A stretch of DNA of 64,000 bases from Clostridia bacterium (GCA_017546665.1 JAFYSE010000039.1:1-64000), one strand, 5' to 3'; positions 8,806-18,133 are shown, numbered from the stretch's first letter. Numbers and translations are program-made. Notes: a model not told the origin generated them from the letters alone.

Positions 8806-9753
8806 TTATATGTGGTCTTTGTATCTTTCTGCTGTGATTATGCCGTCTTCAACATTTAACTTGCAGATACGAGCATTTCTCGCGTCAAATGCACTTGCAT
8901 TAAGTCCATCATCATAATCACGAGCGTGATAAATTGCATACCATTGACCATCTTCTTTAATCATTGAATGATGTCCTGTGCCTTCTTCAAACTCATTTGC
9001 TTTGAGAACAGGGAAGTAGGTAGTGTCATCAGGATATTTTTCAAATTTAACCTTTGTAAGGTCTGTTTCATCAGTTTTTGCCCTTGCATATCCAATGTAA
9101 TATGTAGGTTGTTCAAAGCAGTTGCCTGAATACATAAGATATTGCCAATCGCCCTCTTTAAAGTAGAAGGCACCTTCAATAGTATGCCAATGCTGACCTT
9201 TCTTGTAACGGTCACGACAGTAGATATCCTCGTCAAGTGTTGGCTCAACAACTAAAACAGGGTTACCTGCAGGGGTAAATGGGTCAAGCATCTTATCAAC
9301 ATAAATGCAAGTGCCTATTCTTTCCCCTTCAAATCTGTTAGCAGAATAGAAAAGGAAAAGCCCTGCTTCATTCTGTACAATATGTGAGTCAATAGAGAAT
9401 GGATGTAGAATTTGCTTTGTGCCTGTGAAAGGTCCAAGTGGATTATCAGCAACAGAAACGTGCATAGCTCCTCTATGACCACCTTTATCAGGTGTATCGT
9501 TATAGATTTCAATAGAATTATACATATAGAATTTACCATCAAGCTCAATAACGCTTGGTGCCCAGAAAGAATCATGATTAGGTACAGTCATAACAACACC
9601 ATGATATTCCCATCCGTCAAAAAGATTGTCTGAATGGTAAGCATAAACTGCATCATGACCTGTAACATAGATATAATATCTTCCGTTTGATTTTAAAATA
9701 TATGGGTCAGCTTGACCAACATAATGTGATTTATCAACCTTTAATAAATGCAT
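8806..9753 (-). CDS. Glycoside hydrolase family 43 (arabinan/arabinoxylan-active)
   Basis: 315 residues, a single five-bladed beta-propeller of GH43 length with no signal peptide, so probably intracellular. The three GH43 acidic residues are visible: Asp16 in GQADPYIL (base), Asp in SIDSHIV (pKa modulator) and Glu in TIEGAFYF (acid). WAPSVIELDGKFYMYNS is also typical. Likely activity is release of L-arabinose or xylose from oligosaccharides, which suits the arabinose operon about 1.5 kb away. AAGGGAG precedes the ATG. The promoter at 9789-9817 drives it. Confidence 0.9.
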   Translation of the reverse strand: MHLLKVDKSHYVGQADPYILKSNGRYYIYVTGHDAVYAYHSDNLFDGWEYHGVVMTVPNHDSFWAPSVIELDGKFYMYNSIEIYNDTPDKGGHRGAMHVSVADNPLGPFTGTKQILHPFSIDSHIVQNEAGLFLFYSANRFEGERIGTCIYVDKMLDPFTPAGNPVLVVEPTLDEDIYCRDRYKKGQHWHTIEGAFYFKEGDWQYLMYSGNCFEQPTYYIGYARAKTDETDLTKVKFEKYPDDTTYFPVLKANEFEEGTGHHSMIKEDGQWYAIYHARDYDDGLNASAFDARNARICKLNVEDGIITAERYKDHI

Positions 9754-9788
9754 AACTAATCTCCCTTAAATAGAAAATGTTATATTGA

Positions 9789-9817
9789 ATTATATAATGA
9801 AGCCATAATTTTTTCAA
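9789..9817 (-). promoter_or_regulatory. Promoter of the GH43 gene
   Basis: On the minus strand TTGAAA (9812-9817), a 17-bp spacer and TATAAT (9789-9794), about 36 bases before the GH43 ATG. Confidence 0.75.
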
Positions 9818-9914
9818 TAGTCCTTTACAATTTTATTCCATCATTTGGAGTATTAACAACTTGTAGTCTAAATGCTAAAATATATATGCATATATGCAGA
9901 AAGACGAGGTGACT

Positions 9915-10883
9915 ATGAACAGAATTATATCAATATTTTTAACAACTATAATTATTATATCATTGTTTGCTATGCCGATAAATGTACAAGCTGCAACTAC
10001 CACATCCCAAGCAGGTGTTGTAGCTCTTTCAAGCGGAAGACTTAATGTACGAAGCTCTGCATCGACCAGCAGTACGATTTTAAGTTCACTTTCAAATGGA
10101 AGTTATATTACATTGATTTCAAAGTCAGGTAATTGGTATTACGTTGAGTATGCTAATGAAAAATTCGGTTATTGCCATCAGGATTATATTAAACTTGATT
10201 CAGGTAAAATAGCAAAAGTTTCTACTCAATCAACATCCTTAAATGTCCGTAGTGGTGCGGGTACTGGGTATTATGTGAAAGATTCCTTAAATAGGGGAGA
10301 AGTGGTAATTGTTCTTTCTGAGTCAAATGGTTGGAGCAAAATTCTCTATGACGGTGTAAAAACGGGCTATGTAAGTAGTCAATATCTTTCAGTAAATTCA
10401 ACCCAAGCTTACACAAAGGTTAGTTTATCAGTTCCAAGCTATAAGCAAACTGACTCTCGATGGGCAAATGTGCTTATTGGCAATTCAGGTAAAACAATCG
10501 GCAAAATCGGATGTGCAACAACTGCTATTGCTATGATGGAATCGTACAGGACTGGTACAACAATTTATCCCGATTCAATGTCTAAAAAATTAAGTTATTC
10601 TTCAACAGGTAATGTGTATTGGCCAAGCCATTATACCGCAGTAACAAATAGCACGGAATATCTCCAAAAGATTTATCAAAAGCTTAAAGAGGGTAAACCT
10701 GTAATGCTTGGAGCAAAGAAATCAAACGGCTCACAGCATTGGGTTGTTATAACGGGATATAGTGATGGAGAAACTCTTACTGCATCCGGTTTTACAATTA
10801 ATGACCCGGGTACAAAATACAGAACAAATCTTCAACATTTACTCAATGAATATCCAATAGTATATAAGTATTTTTATTATTAA
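9915..10883 (+). CDS. Secreted protein with two SH3 domains and a C39-like peptidase domain
   Basis: About 322 residues. The ATG at 9915 follows CGAGGTG and begins a clean Sec signal peptide ending near VQAA, so it is preferred to the upstream ATG at 9894. Two bacterial SH3 (SH3b) repeats follow, each with an LNVRS(S/G)A motif and a GYV/GYC ending (about residues 38-90 and 105-158). The C-terminal part resembles peptidase C39-like domains: VPSYKQTDSRWA, IGCATTAIAMM with the candidate Cys, QHWVVITGY with His and NDPG with Asp. SH3b domains suggest wall binding. It is likely a cell-wall-attached cysteine peptidase or transpeptidase-like protein. Confidence 0.82.
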   Translation: MNRIISIFLTTIIIISLFAMPINVQAATTTSQAGVVALSSGRLNVRSSASTSSTILSSLSNGSYITLISKSGNWYYVEYANEKFGYCHQDYIKLDSGKIAKVSTQSTSLNVRSGAGTGYYVKDSLNRGEVVIVLSESNGWSKILYDGVKTGYVSSQYLSVNSTQAYTKVSLSVPSYKQTDSRWANVLIGNSGKTIGKIGCATTAIAMMESYRTGTTIYPDSMSKKLSYSSTGNVYWPSHYTAVTNSTEYLQKIYQKLKEGKPVMLGAKKSNGSQHWVVITGYSDGETLTASGFTINDPGTKYRTNLQHLLNEYPIVYKYFYY

Positions 10884-10888
10884 AGAGC

Positions 10889-10928
10889 AAGTGTCGTGTC
10901 AGGTGATTGATACGACATTTGTTTTTTT
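10889..10928 (+). terminator. Intrinsic terminator
   Basis: A 9-bp stem (10889-10897 with 10912-10920, one G-T pair) and a 14-base loop, then GTTTTTTT. The rest of the gap up to 11094 is very AT-rich. I see no clear promoter pair or small gene there. Confidence 0.75.
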
Positions 10929-11094
10929 ATTAATATTGATTTAAATAAAAAAATAATCAACAAATCTTTCGAATATGTACGATATCCTATGGTGCTATTG
11001 ATATTATATTATATATATGATATAAATATTTAATTAAAAATGTTGCATTTTAATGACTATTTATTATATTAAATAATTTTTGTGGAGTGGTATG

Positions 11095-14000
11095 ATGAAA
11101 AAACTTATATCAGTTTTGTTATCATTAATTTTAATCATCGGCTCGGTTTCGGTCGTGAACAATTCCTATGCAGTTGATGAGAGTTCTAATGAAGATTTAT
11201 ATAATTTTGCAGAAGATTTGGTTTCTCTTATTCGTGATTATAATGATAAAGAGCTTGATGAAAAGGACCTTGAAGACTATGTTGTTTATGCTGAACAATT
11301 TCTCGGTGGACAGGAAACTGACCAGTTGATGATGAACTTTTTTGAGACAAAAAGACTTATTGTCAAATCTCCAAGGGATATAGAAAAATTTGGAGCAGTA
11401 GAATGTGTAAGTGGATACAACGATTTGTATATCCTGCAATATGATAGTACGGTTGCAACAAAAGAGGCGTACGAGCATTATCTTAAATTAGATTATATTG
11501 AATATGTTGAACCTGATATTATTTTAAGTGCAGCAGATGGTGATTTGCCCGGTGATGACATTGAAGAGGATGATATATCCGGATTTGATGATATTACTGC
11601 AGAGGCAATGGAGTGGTTACAGGATAAAATCGGATTTTCAGATATAAAGGATGAGCTTTTAAGCAAAATACAGGATGACTATGTCCTTGTTGCAGTGCTT
11701 GATAGTGGTGTTGATACTGACCATGAACAATTAGCTGACAGACTTGAAGATAGTGATATTAATCTAAGTTCATCAGGAAATAAGAATAGTTGTGAAGATG
11801 ATTACGGGCACGGTACTCATGTTACAGGTATTATTGCGAACAATACCTTGAGTAATGTTAAAATAAAGCCATATAAGGTGTTGAATTCTGAGGGTAAGTG
11901 CTCTTTGAGTGTTATTGCTCTTGCAGTTGATATGGCAGTTGCTGATGGTGCTGATATTATCAATATGAGTCTTACTGCCCAAGGGGAAAGTGAAAGAATG
12001 ACTGAGGCTGTTGACAATGCAGTAGCAAATAATGTGAACGTTGTTGTAGCAGCAGGAAATAATAGTGCAGACCTTGACCGAAAAAAATACACTCCCGCTT
12101 GTATTGAGTCTGCTATTACAGTAAGTGCAACAGATAGTGATGATAAGTTAGCGTCATTTTCAAACTACGACGGTCCTATTGATATTGCTGCACCGGGTGT
12201 TAATATTAAGAGTTGCTATTTAAACAATTCTTATGTTACCATGAGCGGTACTTCCATGGCAGCGCCACAGGTAACGGCAGGTCTTGCAATTATTCAGTCA
12301 ATTATTAAAGACCTTTCCGCGTCTAAAACTGAACAGAGAATCAAGGAATATGCAATTCCTTTATTTGAAAATGAGGGTGAGAATCCCTTTGGTGCAGGTT
12401 TGTTATATTTGAAGTATCTTTTAGATAATAAACCTACTACAGCAACACCTGTTTTTAGCGTGGAGAGTTGTAATTTCTCGGAGAATTTTAATTTAACAAT
12501 AACTTGTCCGGAAGAAGCAGATATTTATTATATCGTTGCAAATTTGGGCACTGGTAAAAGTACTTTCGATTGGATTAGTGCAAGCAAATATACTGAACCT
12601 GTTCCAATTAGAATTGACACAAAAATATATGCTATTGCAGTCGCCAAGGGTAAATATCCAAGTGATATTGCCACAGCAGAATATAACAGAATGGTTGATA
12701 ATGAAGAAGATAATTACGAAATCAACACGCTGGGGTATATTACTGCTTATTATGGGGATGAAACGAACCTGATTATACCTAATACTCTTAAAGGTAAAAC
12801 TGTAAAGGGTATTGCTTCGTCTGCGTTTAAAAATGACAATAGAATTCGTTCAATTGTTTTGCCTGATACAGCAACCAAAATTAATGCCTCGGCATTTGAT
12901 GGTTGTACTGCACTTGTCTCAATCTCAGGTAATGGAATTACAGAAATCGGTGTGGATGGTTTTGCGAAAAGCTCAATTTGCTCTTTCGAATTTCCCAACC
13001 TTACAAAAATTGGTATAAGAGCATTTACTGAATGCTACAATTTGACAACCATATCAATGGATAAGGTGGAGACAATTGGTGCCTATGCATTCAATAAAAC
13101 CCCAAAACTTACTGAGTTGAATTTGGAAAATATTGTGACAATCGGAAGTTATGCATTTGAAGAATCAGGCGTACAATCTGTCAATTTGGCGAATGTAACA
13201 ACTATTGGAATGAATGCCTTTACTTCTTGTGAAGATTTGTTTTCTGTTTCAACACCACAACTTATTGAGATTGGAATTAATGCTTTCAGAAATTGTACAT
13301 CGTTAAAGAATCTTGATATGCCTTTATTGACAACGATATCCGCAAATGCCTTTAGAAACTCTGGTATTGAGACATTCTTTGGCAGATATGTTAAAACAAT
13401 CGGAAACTATGCCTTTGCTGAAAACGCATCTCTTGCAAGTGTGTTTTTGCCTTCGCTTGAATCTTCCGGTACCAATGCTTTTGCGTATTGTACAGAATTG
13501 CAAATTGCTATGCTTCCAACAATAACTGAACTTAATAATAATAGTTTTTACGGTTGTACAAAACTCAAAATGTTATATTTACCTGCAGTTAAAACAGTAG
13601 GTTCATTAGCTTTCTATGATAGTGGAATAGAGTATTTAAGATTTAATTGTGTTGAGGAGATTAAAAGTCTCCCACAAACCTTGAAGGGTATGGTTCTCCC
13701 AAGCACATTAACCTCAATTTCAGCAACAACTCCTGAAACGGATTTTGTAGTTTACGGTTATGAAAATACTTATGCTCAGGAGTATGCAGTTGAGAATAAC
13801 AAAGAATTCCAAACAGTCCCTGCAATCTTATATGAAACAACCGGTCAGGTTAACCCTGATGATAAATTTATAGTTGTTTATGCTATGGGCTTTAGTTGTA
13901 CATATCAATGGTACAAAAATGATGAGGTTTCCAATGAAAATGGTACACTCATTGAGGGAGAAGATAAATTTTACTATGAACCATCAGTTGACGATGAGGC

Positions 14001-14475
14001 TGTGGCGTATTATTGTGTAATTACAAGTAGTGATGGTGTTAGTACAAATTCAGCTGTAACACATCCGATTTTGAATTGTCCCGAATATAGACCGGCAGAT
14101 TTAACTGAATACAACAAAGTCGTTGAGAAGGTCGATTTAATCAACAGACAAAATACGGATGAATTCTTACTTGAGGATTTGGATAACTTATTGAGTATCA
14201 ATGTTAGTAATCTTACTTACGACAATCAGGATGTAGTGGATTCAATTGTAGAAAGAATCGGGTATGTTCTCTTTGAAATTGAAAACGGTTTCTTGCTTGG
14301 TGATATTAATCATGACAATAAGCTTAGTGCTTATGATGCTCGTGTGATTTTGTGTTTTGCATCTGAAACTCTCACACCTTCAAAGCAACAACAAAGAACA
14401 GCTGATATGAATGGCGATGGTGAAATCACAGCCATTGATGCAAGAATGCTTTTAACTCAATGTTTTGAAGCATAA
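11095..14475 (+). CDS. Secreted subtilase with leucine-rich repeats and C-terminal dockerin
   Basis: About 1126 residues. ATGs at 11092 and 11095 both follow GGAG, and 11095 has the better spacing. Order: signal peptide (1-30); propeptide-like region; subtilisin S8 domain with VAVLDSGVD (Asp203), GHGTHVTG (His239), VAAGNN oxyanion Asn and GTSMAAPQ (Ser387); a chitobiase/hexosaminidase C-terminal-like beta domain around 450-540; about ten BspA-type leucine-rich repeats (AFxxCxxLxxIxLP pattern, about 560-880); an Ig-like/linker part; and a type I dockerin from about residue 1068 with two calcium loops, DINHDNKLSAYDA and DMNGDGEITAIDA. The dockerin implies attachment to a cohesin scaffold. No cohesin is in the window. 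Confidence 0.93.
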   Translation: MKKLISVLLSLILIIGSVSVVNNSYAVDESSNEDLYNFAEDLVSLIRDYNDKELDEKDLEDYVVYAEQFLGGQETDQLMMNFFETKRLIVKSPRDIEKFGAVECVSGYNDLYILQYDSTVATKEAYEHYLKLDYIEYVEPDIILSAADGDLPGDDIEEDDISGFDDITAEAMEWLQDKIGFSDIKDELLSKIQDDYVLVAVLDSGVDTDHEQLADRLEDSDINLSSSGNKNSCEDDYGHGTHVTGIIANNTLSNVKIKPYKVLNSEGKCSLSVIALAVDMAVADGADIINMSLTAQGESERMTEAVDNAVANNVNVVVAAGNNSADLDRKKYTPACIESAITVSATDSDDKLASFSNYDGPIDIAAPGVNIKSCYLNNSYVTMSGTSMAAPQVTAGLAIIQSIIKDLSASKTEQRIKEYAIPLFENEGENPFGAGLLYLKYLLDNKPTTATPVFSVESCNFSENFNLTITCPEEADIYYIVANLGTGKSTFDWISASKYTEPVPIRIDTKIYAIAVAKGKYPSDIATAEYNRMVDNEEDNYEINTLGYITAYYGDETNLIIPNTLKGKTVKGIASSAFKNDNRIRSIVLPDTATKINASAFDGCTALVSISGNGITEIGVDGFAKSSICSFEFPNLTKIGIRAFTECYNLTTISMDKVETIGAYAFNKTPKLTELNLENIVTIGSYAFEESGVQSVNLANVTTIGMNAFTSCEDLFSVSTPQLIEIGINAFRNCTSLKNLDMPLLTTISANAFRNSGIETFFGRYVKTIGNYAFAENASLASVFLPSLESSGTNAFAYCTELQIAMLPTITELNNNSFYGCTKLKMLYLPAVKTVGSLAFYDSGIEYLRFNCVEEIKSLPQTLKGMVLPSTLTSISATTPETDFVVYGYENTYAQEYAVENNKEFQTVPAILYETTGQVNPDDKFIVVYAMGFSCTYQWYKNDEVSNENGTLIEGEDKFYYEPSVDDEAVAYYCVITSSDGVSTNSAVTHPILNCPEYRPADLTEYNKVVEKVDLINRQNTDEFLLEDLDNLLSINVSNLTYDNQDVVDSIVERIGYVLFEIENGFLLGDINHDNKLSAYDARVILCFASETLTPSKQQQRTADMNGDGEITAIDARMLLTQCFEA

Positions 14476-14476
14476 C

Positions 14477-14510
14477 AAAAAGCCTTGGTTTTCCAAGGCT
14501 TTTCTTTTAT
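14477..14510. terminator. Bidirectional terminator
   Basis: An 8-bp stem AGCCTTGG/CCAAGGCT with TTTT loop, flanked by AAAA and TTTT, between convergent genes. Confidence 0.9.
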
Positions 14511-15415
14511 AATCTTTCAATTATTTTTTCAATATTTTCATCTGAATACTCAATTTCAGATGAATACATTCTTGCATATTCCACGACATCCTCAAAATGA
14601 AGTTTGCCATATTTTGATATATGGTATTTACATATCTGCGAAATGAAGAAGACACTGAAAATAGAGAACTTGATTATGTTTTTATCCATCTCATTAAGAT
14701 GCCTGTAAACAAAATATAAAAGCATTTTTTCAAACACCTTTTCAAATTTTTCAGGAATAAAAATGCTGTCAAAATCAACATTTTTCATATCATTTAAAAG
14801 GTTTGTCCAAGATTCGTCAAGTCTTTCAAATGAAATGTAATTATCAACCCAATATTGAAAGTCTCTTTTAATGATTTCGGTTTTATTTTTATTAAGTAAA
14901 GCAATAATCTTTTCTTTTAGTGAATGGTCATCGTTTTGTATATCAAAGAGAATTTCCTGTTTTTGTTTTAAAAATTCTTCATCATAATCATCGTCTGAAA
15001 TTTCATTTGAAATGATTAATTCAAACTTCTCTTTCTGTCCAAGAATAATTCTACCTGCTTCTTCACAACAAAGACCAAGACCGATTTCAGTTGCATTTTC
15101 ATAATAATTTCTATAACGAGGGTGGTCAGTACATATTTGGCAAAGAGCATCTTCACCTAAATTCAGAATAATTTCACAAAGATTATTCTCATTCAAGAAA
15201 GCACAACGACCCTTTCCGTCAAGTCTAAAACAAGCACAATCATCATTTGTAATTACATCATTTTCAAATCTTTTTCCAAAATCGCTTTTTATATTTTGAT
15301 AATACTCATATGTATCTTCATCAATGTCGATTTCCCAACCGATACAACAGTTGTGTTTGCATTTGTTGGCAATACAACTAAAATTTTCATAATAATTTGG
15401 AACAAGTATTTTCAT
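14507..15415 (-). CDS. FliB-family (flagellin lysine-N-methylase-like) protein
   Basis: 302 residues. The N terminus has the FliB signature: YYENFSCIANKCKHNCCIGWEIDID, with clustered cysteines that suggest a metal or Fe-S site. Further conserved cysteines follow in CACFRLDGKGRCAFL, LCEI, LCQICTDHPR and LGLCCEEAGR. Salmonella FliB methylates flagellin lysines. Many Clostridia carry homologues without flagella, and no flagellar gene is in this window, so the substrate is unknown. GAAGGTGAAG precedes the ATG, and a TTGAAA/TATAAT promoter lies at 15442-15470. Confidence 0.8.
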   Translation of the reverse strand: MKILVPNYYENFSCIANKCKHNCCIGWEIDIDEDTYEYYQNIKSDFGKRFENDVITNDDCACFRLDGKGRCAFLNENNLCEIILNLGEDALCQICTDHPRYRNYYENATEIGLGLCCEEAGRIILGQKEKFELIISNEISDDDYDEEFLKQKQEILFDIQNDDHSLKEKIIALLNKNKTEIIKRDFQYWVDNYISFERLDESWTNLLNDMKNVDFDSIFIPEKFEKVFEKMLLYFVYRHLNEMDKNIIKFSIFSVFFISQICKYHISKYGKLHFEDVVEYARMYSSEIEYSDENIEKIIERL

Positions 15416-15441
15416 AAGAACTTCACCTTCAATATGAAATA

Positions 15442-15470
15442 ATTATAAAATAAAACGAAAAACTTTTCAA
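15442..15470 (-). promoter_or_regulatory. Promoter of the FliB-like gene
   Basis: Minus strand TTGAAA (15465-15470), 17-bp spacer, TATAAT (15442-15447), 26 bases before the ATG. Confidence 0.75.
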
Positions 15471-15492
15471 CGAAAATTATAATTTATCTTTG

Positions 15493-15521
15493 TTGAAATT
15501 AAAATAAATCTGTGTTAGAAT
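15493..15521 (+). promoter_or_regulatory. Promoter of the MFS transporter gene
   Basis: TTGAAA (15493-15498), 17-bp spacer, TAGAAT (15516-15521), 27 bases before the ATG. It diverges from the FliB-like promoter. Confidence 0.7.
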
Positions 15522-15548
15522 GTAACGAATAAAAATTAGGAGTTATTT

Positions 15549-16712
15549 ATGATTTTAATTTTAGCTGTAATTTACATTGTATTTATATCCTTGGGGCTTC
15601 CTGATTCGCTTTTCGGTGCAGCTTGGCCGGTAGTATATAAGGATTTCGGAGTTCAAGAAAGCTTTGCATCACTTTATGGCATAATAACAGGTGCTTGTGT
15701 AGGAGGAGTAAGCTTTGTTGCGGGTAAAGTTATAAGAAAATTCGGCACACCCTTAGTTACCTTTGTTTCTACCTTGCTTACTGTATTAGGGCTTTTAATT
15801 ATGAGTGTTTCACCTAATATTGTTGTTATGATGTTGGGTGCAGTTGTGTTAGGTTATGGTGCAGGTGTAATTGACACTGCTTTAAACAACTTTGTCTCGC
15901 TGCATTATAAGGCACAACATATGAATTGGCTTCATGCGTTTTGGGGAATTGGAGTTACCATAAGCCCTATTATAATGTCGTTTTTCTTAACAGGAGAAAC
16001 AGACTCTTGGCGTAACGGCTATCGAGTTATTGCACTTATGCAGTTGTCAATAGCAATTATAATTGCTGTTTCCTTGAAAAAATGGCGAACAATCAAAGAA
16101 GATACTGAAGTAAAAGAAATTTCCAATGAAAATAAGAAAAGCCTGATTGAAATATTAAAGATAAAAGGTGTTCTTGTAAGCCTGATTTCACAAGGACTTT
16201 ATTGCAGTATGGAGTTTCTCCTTGGCACATGGGGTGCATCCTTCCTGGTGCATATTCATTCATTAGGTCCCGACGAAGCAGCAAAATGGATTTCACTCTA
16301 TTTTGGTGGCATAACAATAGGCAGAATAATATCAGGGTTTATTGCTATGAAGGCATCTGACAATACAATGATACGCTCAGGTATTGCAGTATCATTTGTA
16401 GGTATGGTTCTTTTAGCACTTCCTCTTGGAAAAATTTCTCTTTTCGGGTTGTTGCTTATTGGTATAGGCTTTGGACCAATTTTCCCAAGTATATTACATA
16501 GTGTTCCAGACCGTTTCGGAAAGGAATATTCAGCAGATATAACAGGATTTCATATGGGTGGTGCCTACGGAATTGGCTTTGGTGTTCAGTTGATTTTTGG
16601 CTTTATTGCTACTGCAACAACATTTAAAATTACATCCTTTGTTCTGTTGGCTCTTGCTATTGGTGTATTTGTTGCCAACGAAACTACAATATCTTTAGTA
16701 AAGAAAAAATAA
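15549..16712 (+). CDS. Major facilitator superfamily transporter
   Basis: 387 residues with about 12 membrane segments in two halves. A short loop between segments 2 and 3 holds the basic GKVIRKFGT, the counterpart of the MFS motif between these helices. The central cytoplasmic loop around residues 178-198 is charged and lysine-rich. AGGAGTT precedes the ATG. The substrate is not evident; the segment GLPDSLFGAAWPVVYKDFG resembles fucose/glucose-permease-like members. A 52-base gap without terminator leads to the choloylglycine-hydrolase-like gene, so the two may be one transcript. Confidence 0.85.
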   Translation: MILILAVIYIVFISLGLPDSLFGAAWPVVYKDFGVQESFASLYGIITGACVGGVSFVAGKVIRKFGTPLVTFVSTLLTVLGLLIMSVSPNIVVMMLGAVVLGYGAGVIDTALNNFVSLHYKAQHMNWLHAFWGIGVTISPIIMSFFLTGETDSWRNGYRVIALMQLSIAIIIAVSLKKWRTIKEDTEVKEISNENKKSLIEILKIKGVLVSLISQGLYCSMEFLLGTWGASFLVHIHSLGPDEAAKWISLYFGGITIGRIISGFIAMKASDNTMIRSGIAVSFVGMVLLALPLGKISLFGLLLIGIGFGPIFPSILHSVPDRFGKEYSADITGFHMGGAYGIGFGVQLIFGFIATATTFKITSFVLLALAIGVFVANETTISLVKKK

Positions 16713-16764
16713 ATTTTTATTGAAGTACATATAATAATCAAAAGATAAAAAGGACGTGATTATT

Positions 16765-17736
16765 ATGTGTACTTCAATTTCGTTTTTAACGAAGGACCAC
16801 TATTTCGGCAGAAACCTTGATATGGAATTGTCATATGGAGAAAAGGTGATTATAACACCAAGAAAATACCCATTGAAATTCCGTATGGCAGATGAATTAA
16901 AGGAACATTTTGCATTTGTTGGTGTGGGCATTGTTATTGATAATTATCCTCTCTACTATGATGCTACCAATGAAAAAGGACTCTCAATAGCAGGGTTAAA
17001 TTTCCACGTAAGTGCTGTTTATTACGATAAAACAGATGATAAAAATAATATAGGTGCATTTGAATTAATTCCATGGATATTGAGTCAGTGTTCATCAGTG
17101 GATGAGGCAAGGGATTTGTTGGTGAATACGAATGTCGTAGGTATTGATTTTAGCGAGGAATATCAAAGTACACCACTTCATTGGATGATAAGTGATAAGG
17201 ATTATTCGATTACCCTTGAATGTGTTCAAGATGGTATGAAGGTTTACTATAATCCTATTCACGTGTTGACAAATAATCCTGAATTTCCAATGCAGGTTTT
17301 TAATTTGAATAATTATATCAATCTTACACGGGAAGAACCTGAAACACGATTTGCTGAAGGCTTCGATTTGAATAAATATAGTAGGGGAATGGGTGCAATA
17401 GGTTTGCCTGGTGACTTGTCATCAATGTCTCGTTTTGTGCGAGGTGCTTTCGCAAGGCTCAATTCTTTATGTGGCGATACTGAAGGTGAGAGTATTAGTC
17501 AATTTTTTCATATTCTCGATTCTGTTTCACAAACACAGGGTTGCGTAAAGACGGAAAATGGTTTTGAAAGAACAATTTATTCATCTTGTTGTAATACTGA
17601 TAAAGGAATTTACTATTATAAAACCTATAATAACAGCCAAATTTCAGCGGTAAATATGTATAATGAAAATCTTGATATGGATACGTTGATAACCTACGAC
17701 ATTATTGATAGACAACAAATTAAATATTTAAATTAA
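16765..17736 (+). CDS. Choloylglycine hydrolase family (bile salt hydrolase/penicillin V acylase-like)
   Basis: About 323 residues. The ATG at 16765 is chosen because it places Cys at position 2, the N-terminal nucleophile of this Ntn-hydrolase family after Met removal; the ATG at 16756 would bury it. AAAAAGGACG lies upstream. Family residues visible: Cys2, Arg16 and Asp19 (FGRNLDME), Asn in LTNNPEFP and Arg in SSMSRFVRGAF. Bile salt hydrolases cleave glycine or taurine from conjugated bile acids; relatives cleave penicillin V or acyl-homoserine lactones. The sequence does not separate these. Lack of a signal peptide suggests a cytoplasmic enzyme fed by a transporter, and an MFS gene is directly upstream. 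Confidence 0.88.
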   Translation: MCTSISFLTKDHYFGRNLDMELSYGEKVIITPRKYPLKFRMADELKEHFAFVGVGIVIDNYPLYYDATNEKGLSIAGLNFHVSAVYYDKTDDKNNIGAFELIPWILSQCSSVDEARDLLVNTNVVGIDFSEEYQSTPLHWMISDKDYSITLECVQDGMKVYYNPIHVLTNNPEFPMQVFNLNNYINLTREEPETRFAEGFDLNKYSRGMGAIGLPGDLSSMSRFVRGAFARLNSLCGDTEGESISQFFHILDSVSQTQGCVKTENGFERTIYSSCCNTDKGIYYYKTYNNSQISAVNMYNENLDMDTLITYDIIDRQQIKYLN

Positions 17737-17740
17737 AGTG

Positions 17741-17774
17741 AAAAGCCGATGTTAAAAACATCGGCTCTCTTTTT
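17741..17774. terminator. Bidirectional terminator
   Basis: A 10-bp stem AGCCGATGTT/AACATCGGCT (17744-17753 with 17757-17766) with an AAA loop and T-rich flanks on both strands. Confidence 0.88.
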
Positions 17775-18075
17775 ATCTCTTGTTTCCGCTTACTGCATTT
17801 CCCACACCATCAGCTACATCTGATGCGGCTTCACCCGCACCTTGAAGTAAATCTGATGCGGCCTCTCCAACACCATCTGCTGCATCACCGACAGCATTTC
17901 CTGCGTTGTTCATAGCATTGTCTCTTGTGCTGCTCTCTTTGTTGTTTGTTGTACTTTCTGTTGTATTTGTCTTGTCGCTTTCAGTAATTTTTCCATCATC
18001 AAGATTGTTGCAACCAGTAAGGAACAAACAAGTGAGAACAGTTACGATAATAGTAACAATAATTGCTTTTTTCAT
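17773..18075 (-). CDS. Small lipoprotein with Gly/Ala/Asp-rich amphipathic repeat
   Basis: 100 residues, preceded by AGGAGGAAAA. A lipobox LTGC (Cys22) ends the signal peptide. A Ser/Thr/Asn-rich linker follows, then about 45 residues of imperfect repeat built from GNAV, GDAADGVGEAASD, GAGEAASDVADGVG and GNAVSG, which could form amphipathic helices. I do not recognise a family. It lies downstream of ypeB on the same strand with a 58-base gap, so it may belong to the spore programme, but that is inference. Confidence 0.8.
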   Translation of the reverse strand: MKKAIIVTIIVTVLTCLFLTGCNNLDDGKITESDKTNTTESTTNNKESSTRDNAMNNAGNAVGDAADGVGEAASDLLQGAGEAASDVADGVGNAVSGNKR

Positions 18076-18133
18076 AGTATTTTCCTCCTATTTTTTTAGC
18101 ATTTATATTATTAGAATAATCCAGATAATTATT

